This document shows positions 1 through 7,295 of a DNA stretch of 32,573 nucleotides, in pieces. The stretch lies in the NCBI GenBank assembly GCA_025465465.1, contig JAODND010000067.1, positions 1 to 32,573 of the forward strand. Direction: 5' to 3'. How positions within the stretch are numbered: position 1 is the stretch's first letter; each line of letters opens with the position of its first letter. A program made the position numbers and the translations under genes. This DNA is from Frankiales bacterium (lineage in GTDB: Bacteria > Actinomycetota > Actinomycetes > Mycobacteriales > SCTD01). The notes beneath the pieces were generated by a model that saw only the letters and a list, made by a program, of their open reading frames with translations, was not told where the DNA came from and did no database searches.

Positions 1-136
1 CGTGCTGCGGCTCGGCGGGGTCGCGACCGCGGCGGCCGAGGTCCGCAGCGGGCAGCGCCGGCACTGGGGGCCGCCCGTGGTGTGGCGGTTGGGGGCGCTG
101 TGCGGGTTCGTCGTGGGCACGGTGCGCCGGCTGTGA
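1..136 (+). CDS. C-terminal end of an unidentified protein (partial)
   Basis: An open frame enters from the left edge (first whole codon at base 2) and ends at TGA 134-136, giving about 44 residues that finish with GALCGFVVGTVRRL. The tail has a short hydrophobic stretch followed by arginines, as at the end of many membrane-associated proteins or GT2 enzymes, but this is too little for a family call. The next gene starts at GTG 133, so the two share a GTGA overlap and are probably translationally coupled. That coupling suggests this protein belongs to the same glycan operon. Confidence 0.5.
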   Translation, partial: VLRLGGVATAAAEVRSGQRRHWGPPVVWRLGALCGFVVGTVRRL

Positions 137-1158
137 AGCTGCTGCTCGTGTCCGAGCACCTCCCCGAGGCCGAGGGCACCGCGAGTGGCCGGCTGCTGCG
201 CGCCGCCGGCAGCGGGCTCGTCGCGGCCGGGCACGAGGTCACCGCGATCTGCTGGACGGAGCGTGAGCCGGCCGAGGAGCTGCCTGGCTGGGCCAGCTGG
301 CAGCCGGTGCACCGCGGCCACGGGGTGCTCGACCACGCCCGTGCCGTCATTCGCCCCCGCTGGGCCAGCAGCACCCTCGAGCTGATCGACCAGGCGGACC
401 TGTCCTTCGCCGAGGACCCGCTCTCGTGGGCGGCCATCGCCGGACACCGGCGCACCGGCGTGGTCGTGCACTACTCGTGCCTGCTGGACGCCCGCGCGCT
501 GGGCCGGGTCGGGGCGCACGACCTGCAGGGGCACCGCGCCGACCGTCGGGCGGTGCGGTCCGCGACCGTGCCGCTGTCGTACTCACGTCGCGTCGGTTCC
601 TTCCTCGGCGGCGCGGCCTGGTTGCCGGCAGCGGTGTCGGTCACCGATGCGGTGCCGCTGGTCGCCGAGCCCCGAGCCCTGCTGCTGGCCGGCTGGGACT
701 GGCCGCCGAACCTGCAGGCACTGCAGGCACTGCTGCGGGACTGGCCCGCGGTGCGGCAGCAGGTGCCAGGAGCGGAGCTCCTGCTCGCCGGTCGGGGCTG
801 CCCGGACGTGTCGGCGCCCGGGGTCCGGGTGCTCGGCGAGGTGCCACGCGCTGTCGATGCCTTCGCCGAAGCGGCCGTGCTCGCGTTCCCGTGTCCCCCG
901 ACGAGCGGTCCGAAGACCAAGGTGCTCGAGGCCCTGATGGCGGGCCTGCCGGTCGTCACGACCGGAGCCGGCGTCGAGGGGCTGGCCTCGACCGAGGGCT
1001 GCACAGTGCCTGCTACGCAAGGGTTCTCGGCCACCCTCGCCACCCTGCTCGGCGACCCCTCGCGCCGGGCCGCGCTCGCCGAGGCCGGCCGCGCGATGGT
1101 GCTGGAGCACCACAGCCAGGCGGCTGCGGCAGCAGCACGGATCGCTGCCTGGACCTGA
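133..1158 (+). CDS. GT4-type glycosyltransferase
   Basis: Predicted 341-residue GT-B glycosyltransferase that would transfer a sugar from a nucleotide donor to a growing glycan at the cytoplasmic face of the membrane. The N-terminus VKLLLVSEHLP is the usual first beta strand. The C-terminal half holds a GWDWPPN segment and SGPKTKVLEALMAGLPVV, followed by GVEGL, the donor-binding region of Glyco_trans_1_4 proteins. The frame is open back to base 82, but GTG 133 is preferred because it makes a GTGA overlap with the preceding stop and begins the Rossmann strand directly. Donor and acceptor cannot be read from sequence. Its stop lies only 10 bases from the convergent stop of the next gene. Confidence 0.8.
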   Translation: MKLLLVSEHLPEAEGTASGRLLRAAGSGLVAAGHEVTAICWTEREPAEELPGWASWQPVHRGHGVLDHARAVIRPRWASSTLELIDQADLSFAEDPLSWAAIAGHRRTGVVVHYSCLLDARALGRVGAHDLQGHRADRRAVRSATVPLSYSRRVGSFLGGAAWLPAAVSVTDAVPLVAEPRALLLAGWDWPPNLQALQALLRDWPAVRQQVPGAELLLAGRGCPDVSAPGVRVLGEVPRAVDAFAEAAVLAFPCPPTSGPKTKVLEALMAGLPVVTTGAGVEGLASTEGCTVPATQGFSATLATLLGDPSRRAALAEAGRAMVLEHHSQAAAAAARIAAWT

Positions 1159-1168
1159 GTGGCCGTGC

Positions 1169-2251
1169 TCAGCGGTGGGCAGATCTGAGGAGGTCGGCAT
1201 AGATCGCGTCGACGTCGGCCACTGCTGCCTCGGCGCTGAAGCGCGCTGCGACCGACGGGCCGGCGCGACCCATCCTCTGGGCCGTGCCGGGGTCGGCGAG
1301 AAGGCTGGCGACGGCGTGCGCCAGCGCGGGCGCATCACCTTCGGGGACCAGCACCGCGGTGCGCTCGTCGACGAACTCGGGGATGCCGCCGTGCCTCGTC
1401 GTCACGACCGGCCGGCCTGAGGCCTGCGCCTCCAGGTTGACGAGCAGCAGGCTCTCGCTGTCGCCGTCTGCCGCCGTGCGGCTCGGCGTGACGACCACCG
1501 CGGCGCGGCCGAGCGCCTCGCGGACCTGATCGAGCCGCCGGCTCGGATCCGGCGACCATCGCTCGGCACCGGCCGGAGGTGGGACCGGTCCTTCGCCGAG
1601 GACCAGCAGCCGGGCCTCGGGCACCTGCGCCAGCACCGCGGGCCACGCCTCCGCCAGCACGTCGAGGCCCTTCTTCTCGACGAAGCGGCCGATGAAGACC
1701 GCCGTCGGCGGGCCGCTCGGCCAGGGCTGCACCGGATGCGCCGACAGCTCGACACCGCTCGGCACGACATGGAGGCGATCCGGACGTGCTCCCCGCCTGA
1801 CGGCGTGCTCGGCGAGGAAGGCCGACGGCACGACGACGGCGTCCGCCAGCGACAGCGCCCTTCGCTGGGCGGGGGTGTCGGTCCGTGCGGAGGTCACGTC
1901 GTTGCCGTGCACCGACACGACCAGCGGCACCCCGGCCCGGCGCGCGGCACCGACCACCCCGTCGACCTCGAACCCGAAGTGCACGTGGAGCAGCTCGGCA
2001 CGGTGCCTGCGAAGCGTGAGGGCGAGTGCCGCGCCGGTGGCCTGCCGCTGGAGGCGCCGCGGCACCGGGGCGAGGATCCGGTCGAGCCGGACGAGCGGCG
2101 ACTGCGGGAAGGCGCCGAGGTTCAGCACACCGCGGCGGACGGCCACGACCGGATGGTGCACCGAGCCTCGCAGCAGCCGGTCGACGTACTGCTCGGACAA
2201 CGGGAGCCAGCGGGGGACGTAGTGCAGGACCGTCCGCTGCGGCTCAGCCAT
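1169..2251 (-). CDS. GT4 family glycosyltransferase
   Basis: 360-residue GT-B enzyme. The acceptor half has HVHFG (89-93) and VSVHGND (112-118). The donor half has GRFVEKKG (188-195) and an EX7E motif with glutamates at 266 and 274, followed by GRPVVTTRHGGIPEFV, a classic GT4 nucleotide-sugar site. The overall pattern resembles colanic-acid or amylovoran-type enzymes (WcaL/AmsK group), which build repeat units of exopolysaccharides, although the linkage cannot be inferred. It starts at ATG 2251, overlapping the upstream methyltransferase stop by 8 bases, so the two form a two-gene minus-strand unit. Confidence 0.88.
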   Translation of the reverse strand: MAEPQRTVLHYVPRWLPLSEQYVDRLLRGSVHHPVVAVRRGVLNLGAFPQSPLVRLDRILAPVPRRLQRQATGAALALTLRRHRAELLHVHFGFEVDGVVGAARRAGVPLVVSVHGNDVTSARTDTPAQRRALSLADAVVVPSAFLAEHAVRRGARPDRLHVVPSGVELSAHPVQPWPSGPPTAVFIGRFVEKKGLDVLAEAWPAVLAQVPEARLLVLGEGPVPPPAGAERWSPDPSRRLDQVREALGRAAVVVTPSRTAADGDSESLLLVNLEAQASGRPVVTTRHGGIPEFVDERTAVLVPEGDAPALAHAVASLLADPGTAQRMGRAGPSVAARFSAEAAVADVDAIYADLLRSAHR

Positions 2252-2987
2252 TCCGGGCGTGCACGGTCAGCAGGTGCTGCTTGGTGCCCGTGCTGTCCAC
2301 GACCACCGAGGTGGCCAGCTCCTGGACCTCGGTGAAGCCCGCGGTCAGGACCCAGTCGAGCAGACAGGCACGGTTCGGGTACCACCAGGTCCAGATCGTC
2401 TCGGCGATCCGCAGCCTCGCCATCGGCTCGGAGCGCTTGGACAGCTTGTGGTCCACGGGCTCGAACAGCACCAGCGACCCGCCGGGCCGTAGCACCTCCC
2501 GGACCCGCTCGAGCGCTCCGACGGGATCGCGCAGGTGCTGCAGGATCGCGCCGACGAAGACCAGGTCGACCGGACCGTCGACCGCCTCCTGGTCGAGGTC
2601 GTAGACGTTCACCGAGCGCCGCTCCGCGTCGGACCCGAACCACCGCCGGAGCAGCTCGAAGCCCGTGCCGGGCACCGACCCGGCCAGTTGCTCCTGCACC
2701 TCCGCCCAGCGGCTCTGCGGGGTGTCCGGCGGCGGGATCTGGTCGATGTCGATGCCGATCACGGAGGCGCCACGACGCTCCAGCTCGAAGGCCCAGAAGC
2801 CGTCGAACGTCCCGATGTCCAGGGCTCGCTGACCCGACAGGTCGGCCGGCAGCCGGGTGGCTTCGACGTGCGGCCGCAGGTCGATCCAGCCCGGCGTCAC
2901 GACGCTCGGCTCGAGCTCGATCACGTGGTACCAGTAATGGCTCGCGGAGAGCAGCTCATCGAGGCTCGGACGGTCGCTCTGCGCCAC
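2244..2987 (-). CDS. SAM-dependent methyltransferase, CmoB/DUF1698-like
   Basis: 247-residue class I methyltransferase. SAM motif I is ALDIGTFDGFW (55-65), with an acidic strand end IGIDID (77-82) and the later LRPGGSLVLFEP (167-177). The N-terminal WYHVIELEP and TPGWIDLR stretches resemble the DUF1698/CmoB group, but in this glycan cluster a sugar or lipid-linked glycan is a likelier substrate than tRNA. The frame extends upstream to 3035, but GTG 2987 is chosen because GAGG lies eight bases before it. It probably heads a minus-strand unit with the downstream GT4 gene and is divergent from the ABC exporter genes. Confidence 0.82.
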   Translation of the reverse strand: MAQSDRPSLDELLSASHYWYHVIELEPSVVTPGWIDLRPHVEATRLPADLSGQRALDIGTFDGFWAFELERRGASVIGIDIDQIPPPDTPQSRWAEVQEQLAGSVPGTGFELLRRWFGSDAERRSVNVYDLDQEAVDGPVDLVFVGAILQHLRDPVGALERVREVLRPGGSLVLFEPVDHKLSKRSEPMARLRIAETIWTWWYPNRACLLDWVLTAGFTEVQELATSVVVDSTGTKQHLLTVHARNG

Positions 2988-3017
2988 GCCACCACCCTCG
3001 TCGTCCGGTCGGGTGGC

Positions 3018-3023
3018 AGCATA
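3018..3023 (-). promoter_or_regulatory. Candidate -10 box for the methyltransferase unit
   Basis: The minus strand reads TATGCT here, a good TANNNT -10 match. It would start transcription around 3011, leaving a leader of about 24 bases with GAGG before GTG 2987. No convincing -35 box is seen. Unlike several other units in this window, this one would be leadered. Confidence 0.4.
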
Positions 3024-3025
3024 AC

Positions 3026-3042
3026 GACGGCGCAACGCCGTC
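3026..3042. repeat. Perfect 7-3-7 inverted repeat upstream of the ABC exporter genes
   Basis: GACGGCG, CAA, CGCCGTC form a perfect inverted repeat. It sits in the divergent promoter region a few bases before the AGGAG at 3048-3052. It could be an operator for the exporter operon or a small hairpin in its leader; the sequence does not decide which. Short GC-rich palindromes arise by chance in such DNA, so confidence is moderate. Confidence 0.4.
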
Positions 3043-3118
3043 CCCCCAGGAGTGCACCATCACGTCGACCGATCAGCAGGGCGCTCCCGCTGCTCAGCGG
3101 CATCCCGAAGAAGGCTTC

Positions 3119-3934
3119 GTGCTGACCGGACCGGCGACCCCGGTGGGCCAGCTGCTGAGCGAGCTCTGGCAGCGCCGCGCCTTGCTCGTCGTGCTGGCCA
3201 AGAAGGACTTCTACGTCCGCTACCGCCGCACCTCGCTCGGGGTCCTGTGGGCCGTCGGGCTGCCGGTCCTGCAGGCCATCGTGCTCACGGTCGTGTTCAG
3301 CCACGTCGTCCGCGCCGACCGGCTCGCCGGTCACCACATCTCGTACCCGGTCTTCCTGTACGCCGGGCTGGTGCCGTGGACGTTCGTGGCCTCCGTCCTG
3401 CCTGGGGCGTCGACGGCGATCGTCGACAACCTCGGCCTCGTCACGAGGGTCTACTTCCCGCGACTGCTCACCGTCCTGCTGGTGGTGCTGTCCGGTCTCG
3501 TGCCGCTGGCGACAGGTGTCGTGATCCTGCTCGGGCTGACGGCGACCCTCGGTCCAGGTCTGCACCTGGAGGTGCTCTGGCTGGTCCCGGGGACGCTGCT
3601 GGTCGTCGCTCTCGTCGCGGGCTTCGGTGCCGCCCTGTCCGCACTGCACGTCTACTCGCGCGACGTCCGCTACGTCGTCCAGGCCGTCATGACCGTGGGG
3701 TTCTACGTCACCCCCGTCATCTACCCCTTGCAGGCGGCACCGCACGGGCTGCGCACAGCGCTGGCACTGGTGCCGAGCGCCGGACCGGTCGAGCTGTTCC
3801 GCGCCGGGACAGTGGGCGCCGACCAGGGTTGGCACCTCGCGGTCGCGGCGTCGGTCGGCTGGGCCGTCGCCGTCGGGGCGTGGGGGCTGTGGTTGCAGAG
3901 CCGGCGCGACCGCGTGTTCGTGGACCTGCTGTGA
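3119..3934 (+). CDS. wzm: ABC-2 type polysaccharide exporter, permease subunit
   Basis: 271-residue integral membrane protein of the Wzm/TagG family. With the ATPase encoded next it would move a lipid-linked glycan across the cytoplasmic membrane. It has the amphipathic N-terminal region KKDFYVRYRRTSLGVLW (28-44) typical of these permeases and about six hydrophobic segments, including GVLWAVGLPVLQAIVLTVVF and YVVQAVMTVGFYVTPVIYPL. The usual ATG/GTG/TTG start is GTG 3119, with AAGG only four bases before it. Upstream, an AGGAG at 3048-3052 is ideally spaced from an in-frame ATC at 3059 that would add 20 residues beginning ITSTDQQ, so the true start is open. The stop overlaps the ATPase start as GTGA. 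Confidence 0.9.
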   Translation: MLTGPATPVGQLLSELWQRRALLVVLAKKDFYVRYRRTSLGVLWAVGLPVLQAIVLTVVFSHVVRADRLAGHHISYPVFLYAGLVPWTFVASVLPGASTAIVDNLGLVTRVYFPRLLTVLLVVLSGLVPLATGVVILLGLTATLGPGLHLEVLWLVPGTLLVVALVAGFGAALSALHVYSRDVRYVVQAVMTVGFYVTPVIYPLQAAPHGLRTALALVPSAGPVELFRAGTVGADQGWHLAVAASVGWAVAVGAWGLWLQSRRDRVFVDLL

Positions 3935-5112
3935 GCAGACCCGTCATCGAGCTCCAGCAGGTCGGCAAGCAGTACACCAAGTACGACGACACGGCGCTGG
4001 TCGGCGGTCGGCTCCGCGTCCGCGCGCGCAGCCGCACGAGCTTGTTCGACGCAGTGCGCGCGCTCGACCTCGAGGTCGAGCAGGGCGCCAGCCTCGGCGT
4101 GCTGGGCCGGAACGGCGCGGGCAAGTCGACGCTGTTGCAGATGCTGTGCGGCGTCACGGCACCCACGACCGGTCGCGTCGCGGTGCGGGGTCGGGTGGCG
4201 CCGCTCATCTCCGTCGGCGTCGGCTTCCACCCGGAGCTGACCGGGCGGGAGAACGTCTACGTCAACGGCACGGTCCTCGGGATGTCCCGCAACGAGATCG
4301 ACCGGCGCTTCGACGCGATCGTCGACTTCTCCGAGATCGAGGCCTTCATCGACACGCCGGTGAAGTTCTACTCCTCCGGCATGTTCGTCCGGCTCGGCTT
4401 CTCCGTCGCGGTCGCCGCCGAACCGGACGTGCTGCTCGTCGACGAGGTGCTCGCCGTCGGCGACTTCGCCTTCCAGATGAAGTGCTTCCGTCGGATGGAG
4501 GAGATCCGCGCCCAGGGCAGCACGATCGTGGTGGTCAGCCACAACGTCACCGCGATCCGTGGGCTCTGCGACCGCGGGATCGTCCTGCAGCGCGGCAGCA
4601 AGGTGTTCGACGGAGCGGTGAACGACGCGGTCTCCGCCTACTACGCCTCCGTGGGGGAGCCATCCGACGACGAGCAGGCGGATGAGCAGCGCGGTGCGGC
4701 GCTCGAGGGCTTCGAGCTGCTCGGACCCGACGGGCAACCGACGGCGCACCTGCGAACGGGCGACGCGGCAGTCTTCCGGTTGCGGGTGCGGGCACTGCGG
4801 GAGGTGGCCGAGCCCGTGGTCGGGCTCAGCGTCTCCTCCGAGAGCGGTTCGCTGGTGTACAGCGAGAGCAACCTCGACGCCCCGTTTCGGCCGCTGGCGG
4901 CGGGAGAGTCGGCGACCTACGAGCTGCCGTTCACCGTCCGCCTCGCCACTGGGGGCTTCACGGCCACCTCGGCGCTGCACGAGTTGACAGGCCCGGAGAC
5001 GGTGGCGCGTCTGACGCCGTCGAACCCACTGAGCTTCTACGTGGCGGGCCGGCCGCTCGTGTCCGGCACGCACGACCTGAGTGGCAGCGGCCTCCGGGAG
5101 ATCCGGCCGTGA
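3931..5112 (+). CDS. wzt: ABC exporter ATPase with Wzt-type C-terminal glycan-binding domain
   Basis: 393-residue ATPase that powers glycan export with the preceding permease. Walker A is GRNGAGKST (59-67), the signature region is YSSGM (147-151), Walker B is LLVDE (168-172) and the H-loop histidine is 204. The order and spacing match the TagH/Wzt group. Beyond residue 245 there is an extra domain of about 140 residues, predicted beta-rich, as in E. coli O8/O9a Wzt, where it recognises a modified non-reducing end of the chain. That would fit terminal methylation or sulfation by nearby enzymes. Start GTG 3931 gives a 4-base overlap; the same frame stays open far upstream only as a shadow of wzm. 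Confidence 0.93.
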   Translation: MSRPVIELQQVGKQYTKYDDTALVGGRLRVRARSRTSLFDAVRALDLEVEQGASLGVLGRNGAGKSTLLQMLCGVTAPTTGRVAVRGRVAPLISVGVGFHPELTGRENVYVNGTVLGMSRNEIDRRFDAIVDFSEIEAFIDTPVKFYSSGMFVRLGFSVAVAAEPDVLLVDEVLAVGDFAFQMKCFRRMEEIRAQGSTIVVVSHNVTAIRGLCDRGIVLQRGSKVFDGAVNDAVSAYYASVGEPSDDEQADEQRGAALEGFELLGPDGQPTAHLRTGDAAVFRLRVRALREVAEPVVGLSVSSESGSLVYSESNLDAPFRPLAAGESATYELPFTVRLATGGFTATSALHELTGPETVARLTPSNPLSFYVAGRPLVSGTHDLSGSGLREIRP

Positions 5113-5921
5113 GGCTGCCTGACTGGATCATCATCGGCGCCGCGAAGTCCGGCACGACCTCGCTGTCTGCCTGGCTGGCCAAGCACCCGGATGTCTGGGC
5201 CACCCAGTACAAGGAGCTGCACTACTTCGACTTCGACGAGAACCACGCGCGTGGACCGGCCTGGTATGCGGAGTTCTTCGCCGAGGCGGGTCCCTCGCAG
5301 AAGGCCGGCGAGGCGACGCCGAACTACCTGCACAGCCCGGAGGCGCCGGAGCGCGTCGCCGCCCTGGTGCCAGACGCGACCCTGCTCGCCGTCCTGCGGC
5401 ACCCGGTCGACCGGGCGCACAGCCACTACTGGCACCAGCGCAACTGGGGTGCCTCGCTGCCCGACTTCCCCACGCTGGTGGATGCGGCCCTCGCCGGCGA
5501 CCGGACGTTCGAGCACTTCCTCACCCGCGGCGACTACGACGCGCAGCTGGCCGCGTGGACGGCTCGCGGCCTGCAGCCAAAGGTCCACCTGTTCGAGGAC
5601 CTGGCGGGTGACCCGCAGCGGGTGTTCGCCGAGGTCTGCGACCAGATCGGCGTACCACGAGCGGAGGTCGCGACGGTCGGCTCGGTGCTCAACGCCTCGC
5701 ACCGGCGTCGCTCACCGCGGCTGCGCAAGGCGATGGAACGGGTGCAGTCGTGGGAGTGGGCGCCGCGCGCGTCGATGCGCCTCGACGCCCTCAACACCAA
5801 GCCGGTTCCCTATCCGGCGATGCCGGCGCGGACCCGGGACAAGCTGCTGGAGCGGTACGCCGACGGGACCGACCGGTTGTGCGAGCGGTTGGGGCGCCCG
5901 CTGAACGGGTGGAGCACCTGA
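5109..5921 (+). CDS. Sulfotransferase (PAPS-dependent), glycan-modifying
   Basis: 270-residue sulfotransferase-fold protein that would move sulfate from PAPS to a hydroxyl, most likely on a carbohydrate. The 5'-phosphosulfate loop GAAKSGTTSL lies at residues 10-19, directly after the N-terminal strand PDWIIIG. The 3'-phosphate motif is LLAVLRHPVDRAHSHY near residues 94-109. YKELHYFD after the first helix is typical of heparan N-sulfotransferase-like bacterial homologues. The start GTG 5109 overlaps the ATPase stop (GTGA) and has GGGAG eight bases upstream. Coupling to the exporter suggests the exported glycan is sulfated. Confidence 0.88.
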   Translation: MRLPDWIIIGAAKSGTTSLSAWLAKHPDVWATQYKELHYFDFDENHARGPAWYAEFFAEAGPSQKAGEATPNYLHSPEAPERVAALVPDATLLAVLRHPVDRAHSHYWHQRNWGASLPDFPTLVDAALAGDRTFEHFLTRGDYDAQLAAWTARGLQPKVHLFEDLAGDPQRVFAEVCDQIGVPRAEVATVGSVLNASHRRRSPRLRKAMERVQSWEWAPRASMRLDALNTKPVPYPAMPARTRDKLLERYADGTDRLCERLGRPLNGWST

Positions 5922-5944
5922 CGGGTGCTCGACGTCACATCGCC

Positions 5945-5956
5945 CCAAGGCCTTGG
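5945..5956. repeat. 12-base perfect palindrome between the sulfotransferase genes
   Basis: CCAAGGCCTTGG lies in the 50-base gap between the two sulfotransferase genes. It might be a protein-binding site or a small hairpin, or may be chance. Its AAGG also sits six bases before an in-frame TTG (5957), an alternative start for the next gene. Confidence 0.25.
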
Positions 5957-5971
5957 TTGTGGCCCGTCGGG

Positions 5972-7255
5972 ATGGCACCCTCCACAGTCAGGTTCCTGAC
6001 TTCCAGAGGCGGCCCGTTGAGCTGGACCCCCGTGTTCGTACCGACGCTCGACCTCGACAACGTGCGTCGTCTCGACGCCGTGCGCGAGCTGGTCGTCGTC
6101 GTCGGTCCCGACCAGGACACAGTGAGCCGCGGCGCTCACGCGGTGGGCGGTGCGCGGACCCGTCTCGTTGCTCCCGACCTGGTCCAGGCCTTCTGCGGAC
6201 TGGTCGCGGGCTGGGACATGGGCACCGCCGAGCTCGGGCCGCCGACGCTGACCGCGCCCGACTCGTGGTTGCTGGCTGTCCGGCGGCTCCTGCTGCGCCT
6301 GGTCGGTGACGACCCCGGTCGGACCGTTCTCGCCTGCACCGGGCCGGTCTGGCAGCTGATGTACCTCCGGCGGCTGCTGCCGGACGCCGCAGTCGTCCTC
6401 GCCCTCTCGCCCGGGCAGGACGCCGAGTGGGACGCGCGGCTCGACGAGGTTCGGGTCGGGACCGACCTGCTCGTCGGCGAGATCCCACCGCAGCGAACCG
6501 CTGAGAGCAACGCGGCACCGGTCAAGGTCGGCACGCCGACGACCGGCGAGCGGTCGCTCGTCCTGGTCGGCAGCGGCCGGAGCGGCACGACCTGGTTGCA
6601 CAGCCTGCTCTGCGCGCACCATGCGGTGACCGGGACACCGATGGGCGAGACCTCGGTGTTCCGGCTCGTCGAGCCGCTCTGGCGGGCACTGGGCGGCACC
6701 ACGGCCGCCCCGGCAGCGGTCGGCGCGGTGCGCTGCTTCCTCGCCGAGGTGCTGGTGGACGCGCTCGACCCGACGGGGACGGCCATCGTCTGCGAGAAGA
6801 CGCCGGACCACAGCTGGCTGATCCCGATGATCCGCCACCTGCTGCCGCAGGCGCGGCTGGCGCACGTCGTCCGGGACGGTCGCGACGTCGCGATGTCGCT
6901 GTATGCGCTGAACGGCGCCTACGAGGACCTGCCGGCCGCGGGAAGGGCGTGGGCCCGGCTCGTCAACACCATCCGGCGCGACCTCGCCGGCGCGACCGCG
7001 GTGGAGCTGGTCCGGTACGAGCAACTGATCGACGACCCCACCCGGGTGGTCGCCTCGCTCTGGGACTGGCTGGGAGTGCCGACGACGGCCGAGGACCTGG
7101 AGCGCCTCCACCATCGGGTCCACGTCCAGGTGACGCCGCTGCCGAGTTCGCGCCAGCCCGGCACGGGGCGCTGGCACGAGCTCCCTCGCAAGCAGCGCAA
7201 GGCGCTGACCGCCGCCGTCGGCCGAGAGCTCGAGAACTGGGGCTACCTGGTCTGA
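5972..7255 (+). CDS. Sulfotransferase with a long N-terminal domain
   Basis: 427-residue protein. The C-terminal two thirds is a sulfotransferase: PAPS 5'-loop LVGSGRSGTTWLH (198-210) and 3'-phosphate motif LAHVVRDGRDVAMSLY (296-311), followed by the usual LVRYEQLIDDP segment (346-355). The first 190 or so residues form a separate alpha/beta-looking region with LVVVVGPDQ and VVLALSPGQD strands; I do not recognise it. It may help bind the acceptor. ATG 5972 lacks a clear Shine-Dalgarno; TTG 5957, six bases after AAGG, is an alternative. It is the last gene of the exporter operon. Confidence 0.82.
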   Translation: MAPSTVRFLTSRGGPLSWTPVFVPTLDLDNVRRLDAVRELVVVVGPDQDTVSRGAHAVGGARTRLVAPDLVQAFCGLVAGWDMGTAELGPPTLTAPDSWLLAVRRLLLRLVGDDPGRTVLACTGPVWQLMYLRRLLPDAAVVLALSPGQDAEWDARLDEVRVGTDLLVGEIPPQRTAESNAAPVKVGTPTTGERSLVLVGSGRSGTTWLHSLLCAHHAVTGTPMGETSVFRLVEPLWRALGGTTAAPAAVGAVRCFLAEVLVDALDPTGTAIVCEKTPDHSWLIPMIRHLLPQARLAHVVRDGRDVAMSLYALNGAYEDLPAAGRAWARLVNTIRRDLAGATAVELVRYEQLIDDPTRVVASLWDWLGVPTTAEDLERLHHRVHVQVTPLPSSRQPGTGRWHELPRKQRKALTAAVGRELENWGYLV

Positions 7256-7283
7256 GAACGCCTCAGCGACGGGCAACCCAACC

Positions 7284-7289
7284 TATGCT
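7284..7289 (+). promoter_or_regulatory. -10 box of a predicted leaderless promoter
   Basis: TATGCT, then exactly six bases, then GTG 7296. Transcription starting about seven bases after the box would begin at the start codon. There is no Shine-Dalgarno before the GTG and no clear -35 box. The same layout recurs at several other unit heads in this window. Confidence 0.55.
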
Positions 7290-7295
7290 GCGGCA

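Noticed and set aside
3721..5073. A 450-codon minus-strand frame opposite the ATPase gene
   Set aside because: Composition is that of antisense high-GC DNA and it conflicts with the clear Wzt motifs.
3052..5112. A 686-codon open frame from 3052 through the exporter ATPase
   Set aside because: Its first 293 codons are a second-frame shadow over wzm; GTG 3931 starts the ATPase and gives the normal length.
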